From NCBI RefSeq assembly GCF_040289685.1, contig NZ_PSLQ01000010.1, positions 6,116-70,115 on the forward strand: a stretch of DNA of 64,000 nucleotides, given 5' to 3'. A model generated the notes under the pieces. That model searched no databases. It had not been told where the DNA came from and saw only the letters and a list, made by a program, of their open reading frames with translations. Below are positions 9,174 to 18,833 of the stretch, in pieces; the first letter of the stretch is position 1; each line of letters starts with the position of its first letter. The translations under genes and the position numbers were made by a program. The stretch is from Pyrinomonas sp040289685 (lineage in GTDB: Bacteria; Acidobacteriota; Blastocatellia; Pyrinomonadales; Pyrinomonadaceae).

Positions 9174-9267
9174 AATCTCTCCCAACTATGTTTAATTTGG
9201 CGAAGCATGGCACATTTGGCGGAAAAAAGCTAGTCCGTCGCAAAAGATTTCGGCTTCGGAGCAGAAG

Positions 9268-11442
9268 ATGAGCGGACGTTTTCTCATCCTGATCACGGTT
9301 CTATGTGCTGTGTTGCTGTCGGCTTCAGGACAGCAACCCGCTCCTTCAGCAAGCGGTCAAGCGACGCAGATGCCCGCGGAAGAAGATGCGGTGGTTCGGG
9401 TCACGACGAACTTGGTGCAGGTTGATGCGGTCGTCACCGATAAGAATGGGCAACCGGTGACGGATCTCACAGCGGAAGATTTCGAGTTGCTCGAAGATGG
9501 CCGACCGCAAAAGATCACCAACTTCGCCTACATCGATTTCGGTTCGCGCGCCACCGACCCAACGCCGATGCGGCGCGAGGCGAACCCGGTGATCCCAATG
9601 CCGCCGCGACGAGTGGAACCGGGACGCGCACGGCGCATCATCGCGGTGGTGGTCGATGATCTCAGCTTGTCGTTCGAGAGCACGGCCTTTGTGCGCGATG
9701 GTTTGAGAAAGTTCGTGCGCGATGCGGTCGGCCCGGAAGATCTCGTCGCCATCGTCCGCACCAGCGCCGGCGTCGGCGCGCTTCAGCAGTTTACGACTGA
9801 CAAAAGGCAGCTCTATGCGGCCATTGAGCGCATACGCTGGTATCCGCTCGGAAGAGGCGGCATCAGCGCCTTCGCGCCCATTCGTCGCGACCTCTTGAGA
9901 AACGGACCGAACAATCCATCCGACGATGCGAGGAGCGCGCAAACGAATGGGGCGGCGACGGAGAGCAGTCTTGCTCGTCCGAGCAGCGAACAAGCACTTG
10001 ACGAGTTTCGCGAAGAGATCTTCACTGTCGGCACGCTCGGCGCGTTGAATTTCGTCATTCGGGGGCTGCGCGAATTGCCAGGGCGAAAAGCGGTGGTGCT
10101 CGTCTCCGATGGCGTACCGATTTTCAACCGCTCGGGCGAGAGCACGCGCGTGCTCGACGCTTTGCGCCGATTGATCGATCTCGCCAACCGCGCATCGGTC
10201 GTCATCTACACGGTTGATGCGCGCGGCCTGCCGACGCTCGGTCTGACGGCAGCGGATGAGGTGGGCGGGATGGGGCCAGAGGAGATCGAACGGAGTTTGA
10301 GCGATCGTCGCCTCTCATACTTTGAGTCGCAGAACGGATTGAACTACTTGGCGCAACAAACGGGCGGCCTCTTCATCCGCAACACGAACGACATCGCCAA
10401 GGGGATTCACCGCGTGCTGGAAGATCAGCGCGGTTACTACCTGCTCGGTTACCGCCCCGACGAATCAACCTTCGACCAAGCAGGGCGGCGCCGCTACCAT
10501 CGAATCGTCGTCAAGGTGCGACGGACTGGATTGCGAGTTCGGTCGCGCACGGGCTTCTACGGCGTCACCGATGAAGAGGCGCGCCCCGTGCGCCGCACGC
10601 GCAGCGAACAGTTGATGGCTGCGCTCACTTCTCCCTTCGCTTCCGGAGGGGTTGATCTACGTTTGACTTCGATCTTCCTCGCCGATCCGAAGTTCGGTCC
10701 CGTGATGCGGTCGCTGCTGCTGATCAACGGGGGCGAATTGACGTGGAAGCTGGAAGCCGATGGCTGGTCCAAGTCCGTGATGGACATATGGGCAATCACG
10801 TTCGATGCTGATGGCAAGCCCGTCAGCGAGACGAACCGGACCTACACCATGCGCGCGCGCGGTGAGCTGCTCGAAACATTGAGAAAGAACGGTTTGATCT
10901 ACACGATGAACGTCCCTGTCAAGAAGCCGGGCGCATATCAACTGCGCGTCGCCGTGCGCGATGCGGCCTCCGAACGGATCGGCTCAGCCAATCGTTTCAT
11001 CGAGGTCCCCGACCTGAAGCAGAGGCGTCTGGCGCTCTCAGGCATCATTCTCGCCGGGAGTCTGCCGAAAGAAGGCGAGCAAAAGAGCGAGGGCGAAGCT
11101 ACGGTGGCCACCATCGGACCAGCCGTGCGACGTTTTCCCCCCGGCGCACTGGTGGACTACGGTTTCATCATCTACAATCCGAAGCTTGACGGGAAGACCG
11201 GACGCCCGCAACTGCGGACACAAGTGCGTCTGTATCGCGATGGACAGCCCCTGTTCGTCGGCAAGCTTAACGACTTCGAACTAGGCCCGAACACCAACAT
11301 GCGGGCGTTGCAAGCCGCAGGCCGACTTCGATTGAGCAAGGAGATTGCGCCGGGCGAATACGTTTTGCAGATCATCGTCACCGATCTGCTCGACAAGCAG
11401 CGCATCGCCACACAGTGGACCGATTTCGAGATCGTCAAATAG
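9268..11442 (+). CDS. VWFA-related Acidobacterial domain protein
   Basis: A 724-residue exported protein with an N-terminal hydrophobic signal (residues 4-20, LILITVLCAVLLSASG). After it comes the family hallmark VVRVTTNLVQVDAVVTDKNG...DLTAEDFELLEDG, then a von Willebrand A domain from about residue 123 (RRIIAVVVDD) with the metal-site pattern D-L-S-L-S, GRKAVVLVSDG and a strand-rich C-terminal half with a Tyr/Gly patch (GYYLLGYRPDE). This family is strongly expanded in Acidobacteriota; its role is unknown, but VWA domains usually mediate protein binding. ATG at 9268 follows GGAGCAGAAG. SelB begins 73 bases downstream. Confidence 0.92.
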   Translation: MSGRFLILITVLCAVLLSASGQQPAPSASGQATQMPAEEDAVVRVTTNLVQVDAVVTDKNGQPVTDLTAEDFELLEDGRPQKITNFAYIDFGSRATDPTPMRREANPVIPMPPRRVEPGRARRIIAVVVDDLSLSFESTAFVRDGLRKFVRDAVGPEDLVAIVRTSAGVGALQQFTTDKRQLYAAIERIRWYPLGRGGISAFAPIRRDLLRNGPNNPSDDARSAQTNGAATESSLARPSSEQALDEFREEIFTVGTLGALNFVIRGLRELPGRKAVVLVSDGVPIFNRSGESTRVLDALRRLIDLANRASVVIYTVDARGLPTLGLTAADEVGGMGPEEIERSLSDRRLSYFESQNGLNYLAQQTGGLFIRNTNDIAKGIHRVLEDQRGYYLLGYRPDESTFDQAGRRRYHRIVVKVRRTGLRVRSRTGFYGVTDEEARPVRRTRSEQLMAALTSPFASGGVDLRLTSIFLADPKFGPVMRSLLLINGGELTWKLEADGWSKSVMDIWAITFDADGKPVSETNRTYTMRARGELLETLRKNGLIYTMNVPVKKPGAYQLRVAVRDAASERIGSANRFIEVPDLKQRRLALSGIILAGSLPKEGEQKSEGEATVATIGPAVRRFPPGALVDYGFIIYNPKLDGKTGRPQLRTQVRLYRDGQPLFVGKLNDFELGPNTNMRALQAAGRLRLSKEIAPGEYVLQIIVTDLLDKQRIATQWTDFEIVK

Positions 11443-11515
11443 ATTGCGGTGTTAGCGCTTCGTTGAAAGCATGTGCCCCCTGTTCAGAAACGGCGAGGTG
11501 GTGGAAGGAGACCCA

Positions 11516-13429
11516 ATGCGAGCGGTCATCGTCGGCACAGCCGGCCACATAGATCATGGTAAAACGGCGCTCGTGCGCGCGCTGACGGGCACGGACACGG
11601 ATCGCCTCCCGGAGGAGAAGAAGCGGGGCATCACCATCGATCTGGGCTTCGCTGAACTCGATCTGGGAGACGTGCATCTGGGTTTCGTGGATGTGCCGGG
11701 GCACGAACGTTTCGTGCGCAACATGCTCGCCGGTGCGCACGGCATCGATCTGGTCATGTTGGTCGTCGCCGCGGATGAGGGCGTTATGCCGCAGACGCGC
11801 GAACATTTCGATATCTGTCGGCTGCTCGGCATCAAAAGCGGTCTCGTCGTCATCAGCAAGAGCGACTTAGTTGAAGATGACCTGTTAGCGCTCGTGCGCG
11901 AAGAGGTCGAGGATCTGGTACGCGGCTCCTTCCTTGACGGGGCACCGATCATCGCGGCGAGCGCGCTGACAGGCGAGGGGCTGGTCCAACTCAAGAATGA
12001 ACTGCGTCGCATTGCGTTGAAGCTCGAGTCGCGACGGTCGCACTTGGTGATGCGCTTGCCCATCGATCGCGTCTTCACCGTGCATGGTTTCGGCACGGTC
12101 GTGACGGGCACGTTGATCGCCGGGTCGTTGCGTGTGGCGGATGAGGTCGAACTGCTTCCCGCTGCAACGCGCGTCCGCGTGCGCGGACTACAAGTGCACG
12201 GGCGGCGCGTCGAACAGGCGGAAGCGGGATGGCGGACGGCCGTTAACTTGAGCGGCGTCGAGGCGGCGAGCCTGCGGCGCGGCATGACGCTCGTCCCCGC
12301 TGGACGTTTGCGCGCAACGCGCGCATTCGATGCTTGGATCGAAGTGCTTGAAGGTGGGGGACCGCTGGTGACGCGCGCAAACGTGCATGTGCACATCGGC
12401 GCCGCCGAGACCTCGGCGCGCGTGCGCGTGCTTGAGCCGACGGGAAGGATCGAACCTCGTGCTGGCGGCTTCGCGCAGTTTCTGCTCGCTGAACCGGTGG
12501 TCGCGTTGCCCGAAGACCGTTTCATCGTTCGATCCGTCGCACCCGCGCGCACCATTGCCGGCGGTTTCGTCATCGACGCGCATCCGCCGAAACACCGCGG
12601 ACGCGAAAAGGCCACAGCGCGCGAGCGCCTGCAGCACTGGATCGAGGCGGACGGAACGGAACGTTTCCTCTCGATGGTGGAGGCTGCGGGCGAACGCGGC
12701 ATTAGCCGAACCGACGTGCTGGCGCGCACGGGCTGGACCGATGACTTCTTGACGGAAATTTTGGATCAGGACCGCACGCGCCATGCCGTAGTTCTTGCCG
12801 AAGACCTGTTCATCTCGCGTCGGCAATTGAATTCCCTCGTTGAACGGCTGACGTCGGTAGTCGAGGATTTTCATCTGCGCGAGCCGCTGGCGCGCGGTCT
12901 TGCGCGCGAAGAGTTGCGCGAAAAGGTCATGGCCCGCGCCCCATCTGAAATCTTTCGCGCCGCGCTCGCCGAGGCCGAGCGGCTTGGACGCCTCGTCGGA
13001 GAAAAAGAACTGGTCCGCGCGGCGACGCACCGCATAGAGCTTTCCGCAGAAGAGGCCGCACTCAGAGATGCATTCGAAGCGATCTTTCGCCGTGCGGGAT
13101 TGGAGGCGCTGACGGCGGATGAGGCTCTGGCGCGCGCGCGCGTCGTCGGACGCGCCCATGAGCAGAGAGCACGTCGCTTGATCAAACTTCTTCTCGACGC
13201 TGGCACCTTGGTGCAGTTGAACCAGGGATTGATCATTCACCGCGATGCCGCGCGCGATCTGCTCACGAGCCTACAGACCTACAAACGACATCACGGAGCG
13301 ACGATCAGCGTGCCAGCATTCAAGGAGCTTGTCGGCGTTTCGCGCAAGTACGCCATCCCCTTGCTTGAATACTTGGACCGGCAGGCAGTTACGCGACGCG
13401 AAGGCGACTTGCGGCGGCTTCTTTTGTGA
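11516..13429 (+). CDS. selB: Selenocysteine-specific translation elongation factor SelB
   Basis: A 637-residue GTPase that brings selenocysteinyl-tRNA to UGA codons marked by a SECIS hairpin. GTPase motifs: GTAGHIDHGKT, RGITIDLGFAEL, DVPGHERF, SKSDL. EF-Tu-like beta domains follow (FTVHGFGTVVTGTL), then winged-helix repeats with the typical SelB end SRKYAIPLLEYLDRQAVTRR. The ATG at 11516 (MRAVIVGTAGH) is preceded by GGAAGGAGA; an upstream GTG-type start at 11471 adds 15 unlike residues. No selA, selC, selD or obvious selenoprotein gene is in the window. Confidence 0.93.
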   Translation: MRAVIVGTAGHIDHGKTALVRALTGTDTDRLPEEKKRGITIDLGFAELDLGDVHLGFVDVPGHERFVRNMLAGAHGIDLVMLVVAADEGVMPQTREHFDICRLLGIKSGLVVISKSDLVEDDLLALVREEVEDLVRGSFLDGAPIIAASALTGEGLVQLKNELRRIALKLESRRSHLVMRLPIDRVFTVHGFGTVVTGTLIAGSLRVADEVELLPAATRVRVRGLQVHGRRVEQAEAGWRTAVNLSGVEAASLRRGMTLVPAGRLRATRAFDAWIEVLEGGGPLVTRANVHVHIGAAETSARVRVLEPTGRIEPRAGGFAQFLLAEPVVALPEDRFIVRSVAPARTIAGGFVIDAHPPKHRGREKATARERLQHWIEADGTERFLSMVEAAGERGISRTDVLARTGWTDDFLTEILDQDRTRHAVVLAEDLFISRRQLNSLVERLTSVVEDFHLREPLARGLAREELREKVMARAPSEIFRAALAEAERLGRLVGEKELVRAATHRIELSAEEAALRDAFEAIFRRAGLEALTADEALARARVVGRAHEQRARRLIKLLLDAGTLVQLNQGLIIHRDAARDLLTSLQTYKRHHGATISVPAFKELVGVSRKYAIPLLEYLDRQAVTRREGDLRRLLL

Positions 13430-13735
13430 TCGGACTGAACTTTTTCGCCGAAGGCGCACGCCGACGGCTCGCTCTTCGCGCTTTGAATTCGGCTCGCCGC
13501 GCCCCTTTGAGCGCTCGATTCACCCGCTCGGCGAAACAAACCGCCAGTGTAGGCGATTGCGGAGACCATCGCCCAACGTCGCATGAAAAAGCCCTTGCTT
13601 CCCGCCCCGAGCGGAGTTAACATGTACCTGCGTTAAAGGTCAACCGACGCCCCCGACACGGCTTGTGAGCGTTCCATGCGACGCGCGTCATCATGCGATT
13701 CATCTTGATCATCGAGACGAACGCCGGAGGTCCAT
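13430..13735. other. 306-bp intergenic region after selB
   Basis: No gene supported. Searched by eye for a selC-like tRNA and found no acceptor/T-arm pattern. A weak promoter pair TTGCTT (13595-13600) and TAACAT (13618-13623), 17 bases apart, could serve the small membrane gene downstream. Confidence 0.5.
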
Positions 13736-13978
13736 ATGAGCAGCAAAACCATAGACATCCTCTGCTGGGTCGTAGGGTTGATCATGCTGGCGGTTGGCAT
13801 CTGGCAGTTCTACCTTTTCGCCACCTATCGCAATCCGGAGACGGGGCAAGTCGATTGGCAGGGCGGGACCAATCACCTATGGATGGCGATAGGCGCCATC
13901 GCCGTGACGTGCATTTGCGCGTTGGCGTACTTCTTGCGCCACGTTAACAAAGAGGAAGAGATACACATCACGCAATAG
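13736..13978 (+). CDS. Small two-helix membrane protein
   Basis: Eighty residues with two predicted membrane segments (about 8-28 and 49-68) and a charged tail HVNKEEEIHITQ. ATG at 13736 has GGAGG seven bases before it (GGAGGTCCAT), a good translation signal that supports a real gene. The layout resembles small accessory subunits of membrane complexes, but no family is recognised. It precedes another small membrane gene by 180 bases. Confidence 0.7.
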   Translation: MSSKTIDILCWVVGLIMLAVGIWQFYLFATYRNPETGQVDWQGGTNHLWMAIGAIAVTCICALAYFLRHVNKEEEIHITQ

Positions 13979-14158
13979 GCGCACCACGCCGACGCGCCGA
14001 AGAGTCTGGATGGAACCAGAGAGATCGCTCGGCACCGAGCGGCGAGAGCGGGGCTTATCTCGCCATCCTGTTGTTGTCTCGTTCGAGCTTTGCGCCCGGC
14101 TGGTCAAGTTATACCATAGCCGGGCGTTGTGGTTTCATCTTGCGGTGGAGAGGAACGA

Positions 14159-14500
14159 ATGTCTTTGGCTCTGTTTTTGTGGCAGCAGTCTGAAGTCTAC
14201 ACGGTCCCTTCCTTTTTCGCTCCGGTGTTGATCACCCTGTTGGTCGGCGGCATCGTGGCTTGGGCGATCGCCGCTTTTCTGGGCTTCTCGCGCGCGCGGC
14301 GCGTGCACGCTTCGTTTCGTTGGTTCGCCTTGAGCGCGGTTTGCATGATCCTGTTCCACTTGCATCTGTTGTTGCTGGCCGTCGGCGCAGTGCGCAACGA
14401 TGCCAACTTGACGCTCAGCGTCGGCGCTTTCTTCAACATCTTCGTCGTTCTCGGCGCCATTTTCGCCATCATCGGTTTCGTCCGTTCGAGCGATGTCTAA
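14159..14500 (+). CDS. Three-helix membrane protein of unknown function
   Basis: A 113-residue protein with three hydrophobic segments (about 18-40, 53-76, 84-107). The ATG at 14159 follows GGAGAGGAACGA; an upstream GTG at 14129 in frame lacks such a site. The last codons overlap the ATG of the GH5-like gene by eight bases, so the two are probably co-translated. No named family recognised. Confidence 0.7.
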   Translation: MSLALFLWQQSEVYTVPSFFAPVLITLLVGGIVAWAIAAFLGFSRARRVHASFRWFALSAVCMILFHLHLLLLAVGAVRNDANLTLSVGAFFNIFVVLGAIFAIIGFVRSSDV

Positions 14501-16253
14501 AGCAGGACGGAGCGTTGGCGCGCTGGTGGTCATGCTGCTGATCTTGGCGGGTGCGGCCATCGCGTTTTTTCGCGCGTCGCGTTCGCCATCGCCGCGCGCC
14601 GGATTCGTCGCTGTACGGGGCACGGAGTTCGTGCTCGACGGACAGCCTTTTCGCTTCGTCGGAGCCAACGTCGCCGTCATCTACGGCAGAAGCGAGCGCG
14701 AGCACATGAGCGAGACGCTCCGCGCGGCGGCAGAGAGCGGGGCGCGTGTGGTGCGCGTCTGGGCTTTTGGCGAAGGCGATGGAAGCGGCATCAGATCGAG
14801 CGCCGACGACGAGCCGCTTACGTTTCGCCGCTCGCCTGAGCAGTGGAACGAAGAGGCGTTCGTCCATCTCGATCGCGTGATCGCCGAAGCCGGGCACCTG
14901 GGTTTGCGCGTGCAACTCTGCTTGACGAACTGGTGGCGCGATACCGGAGGCGTGACCGAATACCTGCGTTGGGCCGGCATCGATGCTGTCGATGAGCGCG
15001 CGCCTTACGGCATTGACGTGGAGCGGGCCATGGCCTTTTATTCCGACCCGACGGCGCGCCGCCTTTACCGTGAACACGTCGCGCGCATCGTGCTTCGGCG
15101 CAACACGATCACCGGCATCCTCTACCGCGACGATCCAACCATTTTCGGCTACGAATTGATCAACGAAGCGCAGGCGTCCACCGGACGTTGGGCCGAGCGG
15201 CGGGCATGGGTCGCCGACATGAGCGCGTACATCAAATCGCTCGATCCATTTCATCTCGTGACTCCAGGAACGTGGGGATACCGTACATCTTGGGAGAGGC
15301 GCGAGTGGATCGCAGAACACCGGATCCCCAACATCGATTTCTGCGACGTGCACCACTACCCGCGCGACGATGAAGACAGCTTCGTGAACGCTCCGGAAGA
15401 GCTGCTTCCGTTTCTCGAAAACCGCATGGCTGCGGCCTTGACCGTCGGCAAACCGCTCGTGATGGGCGAGTTCGGCATACCGCGCGGCGGATTGAACAAA
15501 GGTTCGCGACGAGATTGGTTGCGCGCTTACTTCAACAGCGCCGCACGGCTCGGTGTGGCGGGCGCCATGCTTTGGATTTTGACGCCAGATGCAGGTCGCG
15601 ACTACAGCATCACGCCGGATGATCGAGATGTGCGCGACGAAATGGGGCGCGGGGCGCAACTCATGGCCCAGCGGGCCGACCCGCCTGCCGAACTCTTCGA
15701 TGCGGCGCGCCATCTTGCGCCGGTGCAGTTCGCCTTTGCGCGTCGCGCCGATGACGAAGCCGCGTTGCCGCACGCATCGCCAGATCGCGCGGACCTCTAT
15801 CGTTTTCAGCCCGAACAAGCTGCACGAGGGCAGTTCGAAAAGCTCGGCAGCGGAGCAGGATATGTGTGGGGCGCTGGCGCCGGATTCTTCGAATACGTCG
15901 TTCCGCCGCGCGACCGTTGGCAGCGCATATTTGAAGTGAGAGTGCGTGCTCGCTTGCAACCGGTTGTGCCGGCTGATGCGCGTGGGCGCATCGGCGGCTC
16001 GCGGGTCGAGCTGCAGATTGATGGCACGACATGCGGCGTGGCGTTCGTGCCCGCAGATGGGCGTGAGGTCGTCTATGAATGGCGCGTGCGCTCGTGGTTG
16101 GTCCTTGCCCGCGCCTCTTTGGGGCGCCCGCTTGCCGTGCGGTTCGTGGTGGAGCCGACCGCCGATCTGCCATATGGGTTGAACATCTCGAACCCGCGCC
16201 GCGAACCGAGCGCGCAGTGGCCCATCGAAGTCGAATTCGGCAAAGACGATTGA
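14493..16253 (+). CDS. Membrane-anchored GH5-family glycoside hydrolase (mannanase-like)
   Basis: A 586-residue protein with one N-terminal hydrophobic segment (residues 9-26) that would anchor it or act as a signal. Residues of about 36-385 resemble clan-A (GH5, mannan endo-1,4-beta-mannosidase-like) barrels: FRFVGANV near the start, acid/base Glu225 in YELINEA, His288 in DVHHYP and nucleophile Glu326 in LVMGEFG. The C-terminal 190 residues are strand-rich (FEYVVPPRDRWQ, RVELQIDG) and look like an ancillary, perhaps carbohydrate-binding, domain. It probably trims mannan or a related glycan outside the cytoplasm; substrate is inferred only from fold resemblance. Overlaps the preceding small membrane gene. 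Confidence 0.82.
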   Translation: MSKAGRSVGALVVMLLILAGAAIAFFRASRSPSPRAGFVAVRGTEFVLDGQPFRFVGANVAVIYGRSEREHMSETLRAAAESGARVVRVWAFGEGDGSGIRSSADDEPLTFRRSPEQWNEEAFVHLDRVIAEAGHLGLRVQLCLTNWWRDTGGVTEYLRWAGIDAVDERAPYGIDVERAMAFYSDPTARRLYREHVARIVLRRNTITGILYRDDPTIFGYELINEAQASTGRWAERRAWVADMSAYIKSLDPFHLVTPGTWGYRTSWERREWIAEHRIPNIDFCDVHHYPRDDEDSFVNAPEELLPFLENRMAAALTVGKPLVMGEFGIPRGGLNKGSRRDWLRAYFNSAARLGVAGAMLWILTPDAGRDYSITPDDRDVRDEMGRGAQLMAQRADPPAELFDAARHLAPVQFAFARRADDEAALPHASPDRADLYRFQPEQAARGQFEKLGSGAGYVWGAGAGFFEYVVPPRDRWQRIFEVRVRARLQPVVPADARGRIGGSRVELQIDGTTCGVAFVPADGREVVYEWRVRSWLVLARASLGRPLAVRFVVEPTADLPYGLNISNPRREPSAQWPIEVEFGKDD

Positions 16254-16439
16254 GCGCCCCGAAGTGACGCGGTGAAGAGAGCGTGTTGCGAGCTTTATCA
16301 AGAGCGGCATAGAAGTTGTGGGCGTGGCTTGGCACGTCAATCTTCCGTCTTGCTCCCGTGGCACAGGTGATTTGGAAGAACAGGCGCGGGCTGCTCGCAG
16401 CGGGCTTTTCGGAAAGCGCGTGGGGCGGTCTCGTCGCGC

Positions 16440-18833
16440 TCAAAAGAGCGAGCGTGGGACGGCTTCGTCTTCGACTTCGCCTCCCTTGCTGATCGGAACT
16501 TGCGACGGTTTTTCGTAAACCGTGGCGCGCCCCGCATCAAGCGAAGCGCGCGACAAGGCTTCGGCGGGCGCATTGAAGTCAGGGTAATCAACCCGTGGGT
16601 GGTAGATGGCAATCAACGAGTGAGTTATCGCCTCTTTGATCTTGTTCAATTCGCGCAGGCTCAGGTCGCATTCATCGAGTTGGCCATCGCTGACCACGGC
16701 GTCGAAGATTCGACCGACGATGACGCGGATGTTTTCTGGGTCCGGGTGGGCCAGGGATCTGACCGCTGCTTCGCATGAATCGGCGAGCATCATCACGGCA
16801 GCCTCTTTCGATTGCGGTTTGGGTCCGGGATAGCGAAAGAGCGCTTCATCCACCGTTTCGCCCGGCGCGGCTTCCGCTTGCGCTTTTCGGAGGAAGAAGT
16901 GGAGCGTGCGCGTGCCGTGATGTTGCGGGATGAAGTCGGCGATCTGTTTCGGCAAGCCGATCTCTTTGGCGAGGTGCAATCCGTAGGTGATGTGATGAAT
17001 CAGGATGCGCGCGCTCTGCGCTGGCGGCAGACGATCGTGCGGATTTTCGCAGGTTTGATTCTCGACGAACATCTCGGGCCTCGCGAGCTTGCCGATGTCA
17101 TGATAGAGCGCGCCGATGCGCGCCAGCAGCGCATTGGCCCCGATGGCGCGGCAGGCATCTTCGGCCAACTGACTGACGGCATGCGAATGTTGGTTGGTGC
17201 CCGGAGCGCGCATCGCCAGTTGACTCAAGATCGGCAGGTCGGCGTTGGAAAGCTCCAGCAGTTTAACGTCGGTTAGGATGCCAAAGAGGGATTCGTTGAT
17301 CGGCAAGCCACCCGAGGTGAAGATGGTCGTCAGTAATCCGCTGGCCGCGCCGCACGCGACAGCGAGCAGACAAGCGTTGAGCGTTAGCGGTTGTTGTGCT
17401 GCGAGCATGACGGCCACCGCCATTACGGCGTTGACGGCGCCAGCGAACAGCCCGGCGATCGTCACTGACTGCCGTTCTCGATAGCGTCGAATGCCGTAGA
17501 TCGCCGCTGAAGAGGAGGTCAGCGCGTAGAAGGTCATCAACATCCCGTTGGGCGCGAGCAGCCCGGCGAAGAGGGCGGTGATCAGTCCGGTGAGGAAGGC
17601 AAGTTGCGTATCGACGAGTATGGCGACCAGCAACGCTGCGGAAGCGAACGGGATGGAGAAGGTCCAGAGTGTCGGATCGTTCACCGGCGGATGAAGGTTC
17701 TGCGAGCCGAGACTATCGGCGACGAGAAAACCGACGCGCATGAGCACCGTCTGAACGATGACGCTCAGCGCGAGCAGCATGAAAGCGCGTTCAGGCGAGA
17801 GCGCGAAACTCGTGCTTGCGCTCCTTTTTTGCACGAAGCGCCAAGCCGTCAGATAAAGCGCCGCGATGATCACGAACAGACCGATGAAATGGTGCGAGCG
17901 CCTTTGCGTTGCGGCGTAGGTGCGCACCGCTTCGAGTTGAGCCAGCACGCGATCGGTTACCGTGTCGCCTTCGCGGGCGATGACCTGATTGCGCTTGAGC
18001 GTGATGACGGCGGGCGGCACCGAGGCGAGCGCTTCACGACGCGCGACTTCGGTTGCTTGCGGGTCGAAGACGAGCGTCGGGGTGAGGAGCGGCACGAGCG
18101 CAGCAACCATCGCTTCGCGTTCTTCGCTGGACCAGCCATCGAGCGCCGAGTTGATGCGCGAACGCAACGCTTGGCGCGCTCCCGACAGCGGTCTGAGCCG
18201 CATGCTGGCAGTGGAGATGATCGTTTGCGCTCCGGTGCGTCCGTCGATGAGGCGTATCTCGGGGCGAAGTTTATCCGCGTCGCCGTCGTCGTAAACGTAT
18301 CCGTCGTTGACCTCGCGCAGCAGACGGACCAAGCGGTCCAGCGTCGCCATGTCGAAACGGTGTGCGATGATGGACCGTGCGACGCGGTCGCCGCCTTCGC
18401 CAGCCCAGACCGGTTCGGCGTCGGTCTCGTTTCGTTTTGGTTCTGTGGCCTGTCGTTGTAAGTCCTGCCAGGCGGCGCGGAAGCGTTGCGCTCCCGAAGC
18501 AGCGCGTTGCGGTTCGTAACGCCAAACGGGGCGCACCGCTTCGATGGCGGCGGCGCGTCGGCGTTCAGTCTCACGTTCATCCGGGGCGGTGATATCAGCC
18601 GGCGCGATGATGGTGGCGCGGATGATGTCGCCTTCGCGATAGTTCTCCGTCCGCGTTCGCAAGAACTCTCCGCCGAGAAGTAGCGTGGTGACCAGCGTAA
18701 AAGCGACGAAACCGATCGGCTTCAAAACTCGCGGCGGGATGCGTTGCACGATCCAACGGTCGATCAAACGTGCCGCCGTTTCGCGAAGATCGCTCATGAG
18801 GGAGGTGGAAAATCGCCGACGAAGCGCTCGCAT
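16440..18833 (-). CDS. 7TM-HD family phosphohydrolase (PgpH-like)
   Basis: A 797-residue membrane enzyme. Layout: one membrane segment (about 39-56), a large extracytoplasmic domain (about 60-310), a multi-helix membrane block (about 315-505) and a cytoplasmic HD domain (about 540-720). HD metal residues are visible: His551 (NQHSHAV), His578-Asp579 (LYHDIGK), the HH pair near 613 and His638-639. Listeria PgpH with this architecture hydrolyses c-di-AMP; that activity is inferred here. The start ATG overlaps the hflX stop (TGATG) with GAGGAG six bases upstream, so translation is likely coupled to hflX. No ybeY or phoH is next to it, unlike many relatives. Confidence 0.9.
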   Translation of the reverse strand: MRALRRRFSTSLMSDLRETAARLIDRWIVQRIPPRVLKPIGFVAFTLVTTLLLGGEFLRTRTENYREGDIIRATIIAPADITAPDERETERRRAAAIEAVRPVWRYEPQRAASGAQRFRAAWQDLQRQATEPKRNETDAEPVWAGEGGDRVARSIIAHRFDMATLDRLVRLLREVNDGYVYDDGDADKLRPEIRLIDGRTGAQTIISTASMRLRPLSGARQALRSRINSALDGWSSEEREAMVAALVPLLTPTLVFDPQATEVARREALASVPPAVITLKRNQVIAREGDTVTDRVLAQLEAVRTYAATQRRSHHFIGLFVIIAALYLTAWRFVQKRSASTSFALSPERAFMLLALSVIVQTVLMRVGFLVADSLGSQNLHPPVNDPTLWTFSIPFASAALLVAILVDTQLAFLTGLITALFAGLLAPNGMLMTFYALTSSSAAIYGIRRYRERQSVTIAGLFAGAVNAVMAVAVMLAAQQPLTLNACLLAVACGAASGLLTTIFTSGGLPINESLFGILTDVKLLELSNADLPILSQLAMRAPGTNQHSHAVSQLAEDACRAIGANALLARIGALYHDIGKLARPEMFVENQTCENPHDRLPPAQSARILIHHITYGLHLAKEIGLPKQIADFIPQHHGTRTLHFFLRKAQAEAAPGETVDEALFRYPGPKPQSKEAAVMMLADSCEAAVRSLAHPDPENIRVIVGRIFDAVVSDGQLDECDLSLRELNKIKEAITHSLIAIYHPRVDYPDFNAPAEALSRASLDAGRATVYEKPSQVPISKGGEVEDEAVPRSLF

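Noticed and set aside
11554..12729. 391-codon minus-strand frame opposite selB
   Set aside because: Ser/Arg/Thr-rich shadow composition; selB motifs on the other strand are clear.
13430..13735. Possible selC tRNA next to selB
   Set aside because: No acceptor stem, T-arm or long variable arm could be traced.
14469..16364. 631-codon minus-strand frame opposite the GH5 gene
   Set aside because: Its product has no motif and Arg/His/Ala-rich shadow composition, while the opposite strand has catalytic motifs of GH5.
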